Position numbers and translations under genes: made by a program. The notes below the pieces were generated by a model. That model saw nothing but the letters and a program-made list of their open reading frames with translations. It ran no database searches and had not been told where the DNA came from. From contig JAFZQK010000074.1 of the NCBI GenBank assembly GCA_017620455.1, positions 1-52,444 on the forward strand: a stretch of DNA of 52,444 nt. The letters are read 5' to 3'. Every line of letters begins with the position of its first letter. The first letter of the stretch is position 1. Of the stretch, positions 1-9,738 are shown piece by piece. Origin of the DNA: Clostridia bacterium (GTDB lineage Bacteria; Bacillota_A; Clostridia; Christensenellales; Aristaeellaceae).

Positions 1-1
1 A

Positions 2-3000
2 GACCGGGCGCAGACCATGAGCAACTGGATCAAATACATCAAAGCCCAGAATCTGATGGATGAAGAAAGCTACCAGGAAGCGCTGACGATATATCAGCAG
101 CTGGACGAAAGCTTTGAAGACGTAAAGAATAAGCGCAAGGAGGCCAAGCAGGAAGGCGAAAAGAAAACCTCTTACGAGCAGGCGGTCCGCTATCAGGAGC
201 TGGAGCAGTATGAAAACGCGCTGGTGATCTTTGACAAGCTGGCGAAGCAGGGCTATAAGGATTCGCAGGAACGCGCGGATTTGATGCGTCAGTATGTGAA
301 TTATAATAAGGCCGTGCGCGCATATGAAAGCCGGGAATACGACGAAGCCCTGCAGATGTTCACGGAACTGGAGGACTTCAGCGATTCCAAGCAGTATCTG
401 GAGAAGACGCAGGCGGCCATCACCCTGCGGGGGAAGCAGGAGAATTACAGCCGCGCCGCACAGCTGGCCCGGGAAGGAAAATATGAGCAGGCGCTTACGA
501 TATATAAAGATCTGGGCGAGTATGAGGACGCTGCCGAGCAGGCAGTGGAAATGCAGAACAGGATCGATTACAACAAAGCCGGCGACCTGGTGAAGAAGGA
601 AAAGTTCGACGAAGCGATCGCGATTTATACCAGGCTGGCGGAGATCGGATACGGCAGCGCGGAATCCCAGAAAAAGCAGGCAGAGCAGACCCGCGCCAAT
701 GAAATGGCGTATCAGCAGGCGCTGAGCCTGGCTGAACAAGGGGAATATCAGAAGGCCAAGGACAGATTTTCCAAGCTGTACGGCTACAAGGATGCGTCGG
801 ATCAGGCGGATCTGATGCAGAAGCACCTGAGGTATCAGGCGGCGGAGCAGCATCTGGAGAAGGAAGAATTTGACGACGCGATCGCCATCTTCACAGAGCT
901 GGATGATTTCTCCGACGCCAAGGAAAGAGCCCGGCAGACGGAAACCGTCAAGAAGAACGAGCAGGATTATCAATCGGCGCTGGAGCTGTTTGAGCAAGGC
1001 CAGTACAGGGAAGCCTATCATATCTTCAATCAGCTGGGAGAATACAAGGAAGCCGCAGCCAAAAAAGAGCAGTCCCTGGGCTATGTCAAGTATCAGACCA
1101 ACGGCGACGAGACCGGTGAATTTGTGCTGGGCAACCCCGTGACCGGAGAAAACCTGCTGATGAACAGCGCCCTGGAGCGTCCCTCCGAGAACGGCGCGCT
1201 GCAGCTGGATGTCCGCGGGATCCTAGAAAGCTATGTGGACCTGCCGATCACCATCAGCTTTGATGCGAAAACGAACGGCGACAAGCGCACCGTTACGGTT
1301 TCCGCTTATCAGGCCAGCGGCATCAGCATTGCCGATTCCATGAGCTTCACGGTTCCCTCCGATAAATACGACCGCTATTCGTTCACCACCAGCGTAAAGG
1401 ATTATCAGTACAAAATCGATCCCCTGACGGCCCAGAAGCTCTCCGATGGCGCCATCGAGTTTTCGGATGGCACGGAGGACAGCAAGGGCTTCACGATCAA
1501 GAACATCAAAATTGAAGTGGGCACGAAGGCCACTCCCTGGGGCTTTGCGCCGGGAGATCCCCTGATCACCGGGAAAAATCTGCTGATCGGCGGCGGGCAG
1601 ATGCGCACTTCTTCCCAGGGCACCCTGAAGGTGGATCTGGGCGATATCCTGAAGGACTGCGTGGGCCAGCCGGTGACGGTGAGCTTTGAAGCCAAGGCCA
1701 AGGGCGATTCGCTGCGGGTGCGGGTGTCTTCGGATGCCAACGGCGCATTCACGCTCCAGGAAACCGCTTCCATTGACGTCAATTCCAGCGGGTATCAGTC
1801 ATATTCCTTCCATTCCACCGTTCAGGCCAACGAGGGCAAGAGCAGCCCCAGCGTGCTGATCTTTGACTGCCTTGCCAAGAACCGGAAGGATTTCAGCATT
1901 TCCAAGCTCAAGATCGAAATTGGCACGGAAGCGACAGCGTGGAGCTTCGCGCCCAACGATCCTGCCGTTACGGGAGACAACCTGCTCAAGGACAGCGCCC
2001 TGATCCGTCAGGCGAAAAACGGGATGGTGCGGATCGGCGTTGCGGACGTTCTGGAGCCTTATGCCGGCATGCCTATCTGCATCAGCTTCGACGCCATTGC
2101 GGAAGGAAACGAAGAAGTGGTGCTGCGGGTATCGCCTTATCAGAGCAACGGTATCAGCATCGAAGAAAGCCACGAATGCGTTCTGACGAATACGAATAAA
2201 GGATATACCCGCTGCTCCTTTACCGACCGGGTCAGGACCGTGGATCTGGCGGACGGCGGCGAGATCGGCGCTTACGGCCAGGGTGAGATCGCGTTCATCA
2301 GCGATTCGTACAAGGGCTTTACCATTAAAAACATCAAGATCGAAGTGGGCGATCACCCCACCGACTGGTCGTTTGCGCCCAATGATCCCCTGGTTACGGG
2401 CGACAACCTCCTGGTGGGCGGCGGACAGACCAAAAAATCCGAATCCGGCCAGCTCAGGATCGACGTGCGGGATGCCTTGGCCGGCAGTGTCGGCCAGCCC
2501 ATCACCATCAGCTTTGAAGCCAAAGCGGAAGGCAGCAGGGCCCACATGCTGGAAATGAGCGCCTATCAGGAAAGCGGCATCAGCATTGCTGATAAGTATT
2601 CATTCTCCGTCAGCTCCAAGCAGTATAAAAAGTTTTCCTTCACAACCACCGTGACCGATTACGGTTACAAAGTCAACAAGCAAACGGGCGAAATGCTCAG
2701 CGGCGGCAGCATTTCCGTCAGCGATCTGGGCACTCCGACCCAGGAATTCAGCATCCGTAATCTCAAGATCGAAGTGGGCGTCGAGCCTACGGACTGGAAA
2801 TACGCGGCCAACGATCCGGTGGTTACCGGGGACAATCTGTTCCGAGACAGCGCCAAAGCGCGTCAAGCCAACGACGGCTTCCTGTCCATCCCCACCCGGA
2901 ACATTCTGGAACCCTATACCGGCATGATGATCTGTGTCAGCTTTGATGCGAAAGTCAATACGGAAAACGGATTTGATATCCAGGTCTATCCGTATCAGGA

Positions 3001-6000
3001 CAGCGGAATCAGCGTTGACGGCAGCCGCACATTCCATCTGACGCAGGAATACGCCCGTTATACCTTCGTCGGACAGGTTAAGGATTTCGGCATCAGGGAA
3101 AAGGACGGGAAGAAGTACAGCCGGGGTGAACTCGCGTTCTACAATAAGGAACGCCAGAGCTTCACCGTGAAGAACATCAAGATCGAGGTGGGAACCAAGA
3201 ATACCCCCTGGTCGTTTGCGCCGAATGATCCGCTGGCGAAAAAAACAGGCGTGAACCTGCTGGTCGGCGGCGGAATGACGCGAAAATCCGAATCCGGCTA
3301 TGTGGGCATCAACGTCCGGAATGCATTGGCCGATTATGTGGGCCAGCCGGTGACCATCAGCTTTGATGTGATGATGCTGGGGAAGGAAAGCCGTACGCTG
3401 AGGATGTACGCTTATCAGGACAGCGGCATCAGCATTGCCGATAAATTCGAATTCCAGGCGGTTCCGAAAAAGTATACCAGGCAGAAATTTACAACGACGG
3501 TGGCCGATTACGGTATCCTGGCGGATCCCAAGACAGGCGCTGTGCGCAGCAGCGGCATCCTTTCCTTCTTTGATCCCACGTCCCCGAAATCAAAGAAGCA
3601 GGATTTCCTGATCCGGAACGTGAAAATCGAAATCGGCACCAAAGCCACGGAATGGAGCCTGGCGCCGAATGATCCGCTCATGACGCCGACGGGAGAAAAC
3701 CTGCTGGTGGGCGGAGGACTGGCGAAAAAGTCCAATGGAGGCGGATTCCTGGCCATCGGCGTGAATAATGCCTTGACTGAATATGTGGGGCAGCCCATCA
3801 CCGTCAGCTTTGAAGCCAAAATGCTGGGGGAGGAAAGCCGTACATTAAAGATGTACGCTTATCAGGACAGCGGCGTCAGCATCGCCGATGTATTCGAGTT
3901 CAAGGCGGAGCCAAATCAGTATCAGCAGTACAGCTTTACAACCTCCGTTTACGATTACGGAATCCGGACTGCCCCGGATACAGGAAAGCAGTACAGCCTC
4001 GGTGAGCTTGCGTTCCTTGATGCCAGCGAAGCAAAGCAGGAATTCAGCATCCGCCATGTCAAGATCGAATTGGGATACAAAGCGACCGATTGGACCTTTG
4101 CGGCGAATGATCCCTTGGTAAACGGGAGCAATCTGCTCAAGGACAGCGCCAAGGTGCGCCATGACCAGAACGGATTCCTGTCAGTTGATGTCTGGGATGC
4201 CCTGGAGCCGTATATCGGCATGCCCATTACCGTCAGCTTCGATGCGAAATCAGATACAGCGGAAGAGCTTCCCATCCGGGTTTATCCGTATCAGAACAGC
4301 GGCGTCAGCATTGAAACGAGCCATGACTTTAACCTGACCACATCCTATAAACGGTATTCCTTTGTGGACAGGGGATATCTGTTTGGCAAGCGCCCGGACG
4401 ATTACGGCGGAAAATACAGCAAAGGCGCAATCGCATTCTTCAATGAATCCCATAAAGAATTCTCGGTCAAAAACGTCAAAATCGAATTGGGCGAGGTGAA
4501 AAACCCGCTCTGGTGCATGGCGGTTGACGATCCGCTGAATAAGATCATCGGTCAGAATCTGCTGATCGGAGGCGCGCAGACGAGATCGTCTGCCGGCGGG
4601 TTCCTTGAGGTGGCCGTTCGCGATACATTGGCGGATTATCTGGATCAGCCGATCACCATCAGCTTCGAAGCCATGACGGTGGGCGAAAAGAGCCGCACGC
4701 TTCAGGTGTATGCCTATCAGACGAGCGGTATCAGCATTGCCGACAGAGAGGAGTTCACCGTACAGCCCAACCAGTATCAATCCTTTGTCATGCATACTTC
4801 CGTCAGGGATTTCGGGATCCGCGTGAATCCGGATACAGGGAAGATGCTCAGCAGCGGCAGCCTTGCGTTCTATGATTCGGGCAGGCAGGAATTCAAGATC
4901 CGCAATATCAAGATCGAAGCAGGAAATGAGCAAAGTGACTGGAGCTATGCGCCGAATGATCCCGTCGTATCGGGCGAAAACTTGCTGAAAAACAGCGCGC
5001 GTGTACGCCGTTCATCTGAGAACGGATTCCTGTCCATCCCCACGGCAGATATCCTGGCGCCGTATACCGGCATGACGGTCTGCGTCAGCTTTGAGGCAAA
5101 AACCAATACAGGGAATGAATTTGACATTGAGGTTTATCCATACCAGGAAAGCGGCGTGACCGTTGACGGAAAGCAGACGATCCATCTGACGTCAAAGTAT
5201 GCGAACTATTCCTACATTGGCAAGGTTCAGGACTTTGGCATCAGGGAAAAAGACGGGCAGAAGTTCAGCGCGGGTGAAATCGGGTTCTACAGCAAGGAGC
5301 ATAAAATCTTCAGCATCAGGAACGTCAAGATCGAAGTGGGCCTGGAGCCTACTCCCTGGAGCTTTGCCCCTGGCGATCCTTCGGTCACTGGCGATAACCT
5401 GCTGATGGACAGCGCAAAGATCCGCACGGCGCCCAACGGGCAGCTTTCCATTGATGTCGGGGAAGCCTTGGAGCCGTATGTCGGCATGCCGGTCTGCATC
5501 AGCTTTGAGGCGAAAGCGGAAAAGGACGACGGCCTTGCGCTCCAGGTTTCTCCGTACAGGAACAGCGGCGTTACCATCGAAGAAAGCCATAAGGTCAGCC
5601 TGTCTACGACCTATAAGCGTTATACCATCACGGATTGGGTGACCCAGCTCGGCACGGCGGAAAGCACTGCCGGCAAGACAAACTTCCGGGGCGGGATTTC
5701 GTTCTCCAGCACGGGCAGCAAAGGATTTTCCGTCAAGAATATCAAGATCGAAGTGGGCGTAAAGCCGACTGATTGGAGCTTTGCACCGAACGATACGATC
5801 TTAACAGGCGATAATCTGCTGAAAGGCGGCGGAAAGAACAGAAGATCCAATGGCGGCGGCTTCCTGAGCATCGAGGTGCGGGAGGCGCTGGACCATTATG
5901 TGGGCCAGCCGGTCACCATCAGCTTTGAAGCCATGATGGAAGGCGATGAAAGCTGCACGCTGCAGATGTATGCATATCAGACCAGCGGCATCAGCATCGC

Positions 6001-7102
6001 CGACAGGGCCGAGTTCCAGGTGGAACCGAGGAAGTATCAGAAATTCAGCTTCACCACATCCGTCGTCAATTACGGCTACAGAATCAATTCTGAAAGCGGA
6101 AAGAGGTTCAGCGACGGGGAAATCGCCTTCCTTGATCCGGGAAAAACGAAGCACGAATTCCGTATCCGTAATGTGAAGATCGAGGTGGGCGTTGAACCGA
6201 CTGAATGGAGATACGCCGCAGACGATCCTGCCATCAACGGTGAAAACCTGCTGCTGGACAGCGCCAAAGTGCGGCAGACCGGAAACGGCTTCTTGGGAGT
6301 CGGCATCTGGGAGGATCTCAAATCGTACGAAGGCCAGTATGTGTGCATCAGCTTTGATGCAAAGGTCAATGGAAACGAGGGGTTCCCCATCAAGGTCTAT
6401 CCCTATCAGGAAAGCGGGCTCAGCATTGGCAGCAGCAAAGAATTTGCATTGACTACAGATTTCAGCCGCTATGCCTTTGTCACCCAGATCATTGATTACG
6501 GCCAGCGGTACGAGAAAGGACAGAGGCTCAGCCTGGGCGAGATCGGGTTCATTAACAGCGAACGAAGGGATTTCACCGTCAGAAATATCAAAATCGAGAT
6601 CGGCAACAAGGAAACGCCCTGGACGTTCGCTCCGCGCGATCCGCTCCTGGCGCTCAAAGGAGCGAACCTGCTGCCCGGAGACGGCCATGCAAGGCAGTCT
6701 GTCGGCGGGTTCATGGAGTTTAACGTATTTACCGCCCTGCGCAAATATGAGAATCAGCCGGTCACCATCAGTTTTGACGCCTGCATGCTTGGAAACGAAA
6801 GCCGCACCCTGCGGATGTATCCCTATCAGACCAGCGGCATCAGCATCGCTGATTCGTTTGAGTTCACGGTGAATCCGGGGGCGTATCAGACCTTCAAATT
6901 CACCACATGGGTGCGCAATTTCGGTATCCGGACTGACACGAGCGGTAACCAATATACCAACGGCAGTATCGGCTTCTACGATCCGACCCTGCAGAGGGAA
7001 GGATTTGATATCCGCCGCCTTAAGATCGAAATAGGCACGGAGAAAACGCCATGGAGTCCGGGCCCCATGACGGAGGAGTCCACCTCCGGCGCTGCCGAGT
7101 AA
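2..7102 (+). CDS. Giant TPR-like / 14-module beta-sandwich protein (5' end outside window)
   Basis: The frame is open from base 2. Codons before the first ATG at 17 encode DRAQT, which matches the ends of later repeat units (ERARQT), so the gene probably starts upstream of the window. Residues about 1-360 hold eight TPR-like helical repeats of about 40 residues with the pattern Y..A..l...g.Y..A...f..L..y.da. Residues about 370-2350 hold fourteen tandem modules of 125-145 residues, each opening with G.NLL and closing with K.E.G...T.W..AP.DP. They resemble CenC-type carbohydrate-binding jelly rolls or phage-tail-like modules. I see no membrane segment, sortase signal or cell-wall repeat at the C-terminus, which ends shortly after PWSPGP. 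A surface or glycan-binding role is inferred; anchoring would have to come from the missing N-terminus. The gene converges on the capsule operon. Confidence 0.85.
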   Translation, partial: DRAQTMSNWIKYIKAQNLMDEESYQEALTIYQQLDESFEDVKNKRKEAKQEGEKKTSYEQAVRYQELEQYENALVIFDKLAKQGYKDSQERADLMRQYVNYNKAVRAYESREYDEALQMFTELEDFSDSKQYLEKTQAAITLRGKQENYSRAAQLAREGKYEQALTIYKDLGEYEDAAEQAVEMQNRIDYNKAGDLVKKEKFDEAIAIYTRLAEIGYGSAESQKKQAEQTRANEMAYQQALSLAEQGEYQKAKDRFSKLYGYKDASDQADLMQKHLRYQAAEQHLEKEEFDDAIAIFTELDDFSDAKERARQTETVKKNEQDYQSALELFEQGQYREAYHIFNQLGEYKEAAAKKEQSLGYVKYQTNGDETGEFVLGNPVTGENLLMNSALERPSENGALQLDVRGILESYVDLPITISFDAKTNGDKRTVTVSAYQASGISIADSMSFTVPSDKYDRYSFTTSVKDYQYKIDPLTAQKLSDGAIEFSDGTEDSKGFTIKNIKIEVGTKATPWGFAPGDPLITGKNLLIGGGQMRTSSQGTLKVDLGDILKDCVGQPVTVSFEAKAKGDSLRVRVSSDANGAFTLQETASIDVNSSGYQSYSFHSTVQANEGKSSPSVLIFDCLAKNRKDFSISKLKIEIGTEATAWSFAPNDPAVTGDNLLKDSALIRQAKNGMVRIGVADVLEPYAGMPICISFDAIAEGNEEVVLRVSPYQSNGISIEESHECVLTNTNKGYTRCSFTDRVRTVDLADGGEIGAYGQGEIAFISDSYKGFTIKNIKIEVGDHPTDWSFAPNDPLVTGDNLLVGGGQTKKSESGQLRIDVRDALAGSVGQPITISFEAKAEGSRAHMLEMSAYQESGISIADKYSFSVSSKQYKKFSFTTTVTDYGYKVNKQTGEMLSGGSISVSDLGTPTQEFSIRNLKIEVGVEPTDWKYAANDPVVTGDNLFRDSAKARQANDGFLSIPTRNILEPYTGMMICVSFDAKVNTENGFDIQVYPYQDSGISVDGSRTFHLTQEYARYTFVGQVKDFGIREKDGKKYSRGELAFYNKERQSFTVKNIKIEVGTKNTPWSFAPNDPLAKKTGVNLLVGGGMTRKSESGYVGINVRNALADYVGQPVTISFDVMMLGKESRTLRMYAYQDSGISIADKFEFQAVPKKYTRQKFTTTVADYGILADPKTGAVRSSGILSFFDPTSPKSKKQDFLIRNVKIEIGTKATEWSLAPNDPLMTPTGENLLVGGGLAKKSNGGGFLAIGVNNALTEYVGQPITVSFEAKMLGEESRTLKMYAYQDSGVSIADVFEFKAEPNQYQQYSFTTSVYDYGIRTAPDTGKQYSLGELAFLDASEAKQEFSIRHVKIELGYKATDWTFAANDPLVNGSNLLKDSAKVRHDQNGFLSVDVWDALEPYIGMPITVSFDAKSDTAEELPIRVYPYQNSGVSIETSHDFNLTTSYKRYSFVDRGYLFGKRPDDYGGKYSKGAIAFFNESHKEFSVKNVKIELGEVKNPLWCMAVDDPLNKIIGQNLLIGGAQTRSSAGGFLEVAVRDTLADYLDQPITISFEAMTVGEKSRTLQVYAYQTSGISIADREEFTVQPNQYQSFVMHTSVRDFGIRVNPDTGKMLSSGSLAFYDSGRQEFKIRNIKIEAGNEQSDWSYAPNDPVVSGENLLKNSARVRRSSENGFLSIPTADILAPYTGMTVCVSFEAKTNTGNEFDIEVYPYQESGVTVDGKQTIHLTSKYANYSYIGKVQDFGIREKDGQKFSAGEIGFYSKEHKIFSIRNVKIEVGLEPTPWSFAPGDPSVTGDNLLMDSAKIRTAPNGQLSIDVGEALEPYVGMPVCISFEAKAEKDDGLALQVSPYRNSGVTIEESHKVSLSTTYKRYTITDWVTQLGTAESTAGKTNFRGGISFSSTGSKGFSVKNIKIEVGVKPTDWSFAPNDTILTGDNLLKGGGKNRRSNGGGFLSIEVREALDHYVGQPVTISFEAMMEGDESCTLQMYAYQTSGISIADRAEFQVEPRKYQKFSFTTSVVNYGYRINSESGKRFSDGEIAFLDPGKTKHEFRIRNVKIEVGVEPTEWRYAADDPAINGENLLLDSAKVRQTGNGFLGVGIWEDLKSYEGQYVCISFDAKVNGNEGFPIKVYPYQESGLSIGSSKEFALTTDFSRYAFVTQIIDYGQRYEKGQRLSLGEIGFINSERRDFTVRNIKIEIGNKETPWTFAPRDPLLALKGANLLPGDGHARQSVGGFMEFNVFTALRKYENQPVTISFDACMLGNESRTLRMYPYQTSGISIADSFEFTVNPGAYQTFKFTTWVRNFGIRTDTSGNQYTNGSIGFYDPTLQREGFDIRRLKIEIGTEKTPWSPGPMTEESTSGAAE
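1141..7060 (+). repeat. 14 tandem beta-sandwich modules of two alternating classes
   Basis: In-frame protein-coding repeats of about 400-440 bases. Class A opens NLL.DSA, continues with EPY.GM..C.SFDAK and has VYPYQ.SG. Class B opens NLL.GGG, continues with Y.GQP.TISFEA and has MYAYQ.SGISIAD. The order read from the sequence is A-B-A-B-A-B-B-A-B-A-A-B-A-B; the first module has an A-type head on a B-type body. The alternation suggests that the array grew by duplication of an A-B pair of about 280 residues, followed by a few single-unit changes. Confidence 0.85.
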
Positions 7103-7139
7103 TTCCATTCCATCCGGAAACATCTCCGGCCGGAAGCAT

Positions 7140-7197
7140 AAAAAACACCGGCGTGTGATCCCTGCCAGTCTGGCGGGGCCATACGCCGGCGTTTTTT
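7140..7197. terminator. Bidirectional intrinsic terminator
   Basis: The arms AAAAAACACCGGCGTGTG (7140-7157) and CATACGCCGGCGTTTTTT (7180-7197) pair with two G-U wobbles. A second inner stem CCCTGCCA/TGGCGGGG stacks on them. T-runs on both strands suit the convergent giant gene (+) and the capsule operon (-), although the hairpin lies about 120 bases beyond the last capsule gene. Confidence 0.85.
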
Positions 7198-7314
7198 ATT
7201 CGGATTCCTTATCTTTCGGAGGGCTGAAATACGCCTGAGGATTCACGGTTTCTTGGAGGATTGGATCTTGTATCCTGCCGGACAGAACGCGGCAGCGGAA
7301 GGCCGGACGCGCAT

Positions 7315-8739
7315 TCACGCCTGGCCGGAGGAGGCCTTTGCTTTTTTCCGGTTCTTCAGCTTTGCGGCGATGATTTCCATGTCCTTGTAATTGAGGATCA
7401 GGAACAGATCGATCCCCACGGCGGATAATGCGATATTGAAACGGATGCTGCTGAAAATGGAAACCAGGCAAACGGCGATGCCCACCGCCAGAAACAGCAG
7501 GAATTCAGGCCAACGAATGGTGATCCCCAGTTCTTCCCTGTTCTGCTTTTCCCGGATCAGCCACATGCCCAGGAAGGAAAAGAATGTGGAAACCGCGGCT
7601 GCCTGCAGGCCGATGATTCTGATCAGCCCGATATTCACGGAAGCGTTGATCAGGGCGCCCCAGATGCTGGATGAGAAAGAGCCCTTCGTATTCTTGGACC
7701 GCAAGTATCCGACGCCGTAAAAAGAGCAGAATGCCTGAAAAACGGCGCCCAGATAATAGAACGGAATATAATCGCAGGCAATTTTATAGTCCTGCCCCAT
7801 TACCAGCCAGACAAACAGCTTGGTGGCCGGAATCAGCACCCACAGCAGCATGAATGCCAGCCGGTACAGCCGCCGGAATACGTTTGTAAAGAAGGCTTTT
7901 TCGTCCTGTTCGCTTGCAATGGCCAGATCCTGCCAGGAATTCAGAAACAGCCCGAAAACCGACTGCAATATGGTGGGGAATTTATGCGCAATGGCCAGCA
8001 CGCCGTTTGCGCTTACGCCGAGAAACCACAGTACGATGTATCTGTCGGAGGAATCGACGATCCACCAGCTGAGATAATTCGGGATCAGCGGAATGGAGAA
8101 CCCCAGCAGTTCTTTCAGGAGCCCGGGCTCAGCCTTTCTGAATATATTGACCCGGATCCGCTTTTCGGCAGCGACGATCGCCGCGAGCCCAACGATGTTT
8201 GCTGTGATATAGCTCATCAGCAGGCTTTCCACGCCCCTGTGCAGCACGCACAGCTGCACGATGTTCAGGCCAAGGAAAACGCACGTATAGATGATGCCGG
8301 ATATGGCGAATATCCACTGCCGCTTGAGGCCCCGAAGAATCTTCTGGGAAATCTGAAAGAACAGCGAAGACAGCAGGGCGCCCAGGAAATACCAGATATA
8401 GGGAATGGTGACGATCAGGAAATGGACTGCCAGGATGATCCCCGAACAAAGCAGCGAACTGACCAGCAGAAACTGGTATGTGACCCGAAGATACGCTTCG
8501 CTGTCTACGTTTTCCCGGATGATCCACCGGTATACGGCGTCTGAAATCTGCATGGAAATGATCGGGATCAGCAGACCGATGGTACTGATCAGAACGTCGT
8601 AGGTCCCCATTTCCGAAGTTGCGAGATAATAGGTATACAAAGGCGCGATCAGGAACATCAGGATTTTTGTTCCAAACGTGCCCACGGCATAGATACCGGT
8701 GCCTACCAGCAGTTTTTTTCCGCTTTTCGTTTCGCTCAT
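7315..8739 (-). CDS. Wzx-type polysaccharide flippase
   Basis: A polytopic membrane protein of 474 residues of the oligosaccharide flippase (MOP/Wzx) superfamily. It moves undecaprenyl-linked repeat units across the membrane. The N-terminus (KLLVGTGIYAVGTFGTKILMF) is a typical first helix of the family, and hydrophobic segments continue through about residue 460, followed by a basic tail. The start is placed at ATG 8739, which overlaps the TGA stop of the preceding gene (ATGA, 8736-8739); a longer frame upstream has no ribosome binding site and would run into that gene. It is the last gene of the capsule operon. Substrate specificity cannot be read from the sequence. Confidence 0.88.
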   Translation of the reverse strand: MSETKSGKKLLVGTGIYAVGTFGTKILMFLIAPLYTYYLATSEMGTYDVLISTIGLLIPIISMQISDAVYRWIIRENVDSEAYLRVTYQFLLVSSLLCSGIILAVHFLIVTIPYIWYFLGALLSSLFFQISQKILRGLKRQWIFAISGIIYTCVFLGLNIVQLCVLHRGVESLLMSYITANIVGLAAIVAAEKRIRVNIFRKAEPGLLKELLGFSIPLIPNYLSWWIVDSSDRYIVLWFLGVSANGVLAIAHKFPTILQSVFGLFLNSWQDLAIASEQDEKAFFTNVFRRLYRLAFMLLWVLIPATKLFVWLVMGQDYKIACDYIPFYYLGAVFQAFCSFYGVGYLRSKNTKGSFSSSIWGALINASVNIGLIRIIGLQAAAVSTFFSFLGMWLIREKQNREELGITIRWPEFLLFLAVGIAVCLVSIFSSIRFNIALSAVGIDLFLILNYKDMEIIAAKLKNRKKAKASSGQA

Positions 8740-9692
8740 TTTTTCAGATTGTCCTTCAGCGCAAAGGGGAACGCCTTCAGCATGGCGTCGTAATCGATGG
8801 TGCCGGGCGCCCATTCCTTCGCTTTTTCCAGTAGATCCGTAAGGCTGTATCCTTCATACAGCTTATAGCATTTGGGATCGTCCTTCCCGATGGAACGATA
8901 GAAATCAAAGAACTTGAATTCCCATTCCCACGGGCAATCATGGGGAGCCACCTCGATCCAGACGCACGGGATCCCGTAGCTTTCGGCTACGATCAGGCCG
9001 TGCAGCGATTCGGAGATGATCACTTTGCACTGCAGTACTGCGTCGATGATATCCGTCCATTTTTCATATTTGGACATGTCGATCATGCGCACCCGATCGT
9101 CTTTCTTCCATGCAGACAGCAGATCGCTGTCAGCAGTCCGATAATGCGGGATCACCCCGATGCAGTCGCCGTTTTTTATATCCGGGCGATACACCAGCGG
9201 CAGCAGCAGCGCCGGGTCGCCGTACACAGGAGGACAGTCGATCCCCTTTTTCAGCAATGCCTCCCGGGTCAGGGGGCCTCTGACGCTCAGCACCTTCCGG
9301 GGCCTTCCCTGCAGCAGCGGATCGGAGGTAATGGCCCCGGATCCGTAGATGACCGTATTGTCCAGATTGAAATCACCGATGATGCTGCCGATCAGCGAAT
9401 ACCGGGTGACTTTCGGGCAGAACAGCAGCTGATCAAACTGAACGAACCGGATTTTTTTATTGGTCATCATCCCGAACAGATACTCGTTCAGGTCATCGCC
9501 CCAATTGTTCTTTTTCAGCCGGCCAAACATCGTTGTGAAAACGAAACAGCAGCCGTACGCTTCGTTCTTCCGAAACAGCTTATTCAGCAGGAACTGCAGA
9601 TTCCAGTAAAGCGTCAGCACCAGCCGGAAAACAAAGCGGTACGTTTTTGTGAGCAATTTGCTGCTCTTGATCGCATGCTTGATTTTTTCCAT
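8736..9692 (-). CDS. Polysaccharide pyruvyl transferase family protein
   Basis: A protein of 318 residues resembling the polysaccharide pyruvyl transferase family (CsaB/WcaK type), which transfers a pyruvate ketal from PEP to a sugar of a surface polymer. Visible family features are the NWGDDLNEYLF segment near residue 64, GSGAITSDPL, SVRGPLTRE and a late SESLHGLIVAESYGIPCVWI segment that forms the C-terminal nucleotide-fold half. The start ATG at 9692 has GAGG six bases upstream. It is coupled by ATGA overlap to the flippase gene. Pyruvylation would add negative charge to the polymer. The family also includes other transferases, so the exact donor is inferred. Confidence 0.8.
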   Translation of the reverse strand: MEKIKHAIKSSKLLTKTYRFVFRLVLTLYWNLQFLLNKLFRKNEAYGCCFVFTTMFGRLKKNNWGDDLNEYLFGMMTNKKIRFVQFDQLLFCPKVTRYSLIGSIIGDFNLDNTVIYGSGAITSDPLLQGRPRKVLSVRGPLTREALLKKGIDCPPVYGDPALLLPLVYRPDIKNGDCIGVIPHYRTADSDLLSAWKKDDRVRMIDMSKYEKWTDIIDAVLQCKVIISESLHGLIVAESYGIPCVWIEVAPHDCPWEWEFKFFDFYRSIGKDDPKCYKLYEGYSLTDLLEKAKEWAPGTIDYDAMLKAFPFALKDNLKK

Positions 9693-9738
9693 TCATGTCC
9701 TCTTTTCTTTTGGGGTGTCCGCCGGCGTGCAGCCAGGT

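Noticed and set aside
1141..7060. CRISPR-like or DNA-level satellite repeats in the first 7 kb
   Set aside because: The repeats are long, in frame and protein-coding, with divergence typical of domain repeats.
5801..7123. A 440-codon open frame antisense to the giant repeat gene, plus other antisense frames along it
   Set aside because: They mirror the repeat gene's GC-rich codon structure, have no ribosome site and show no recognisable domain.
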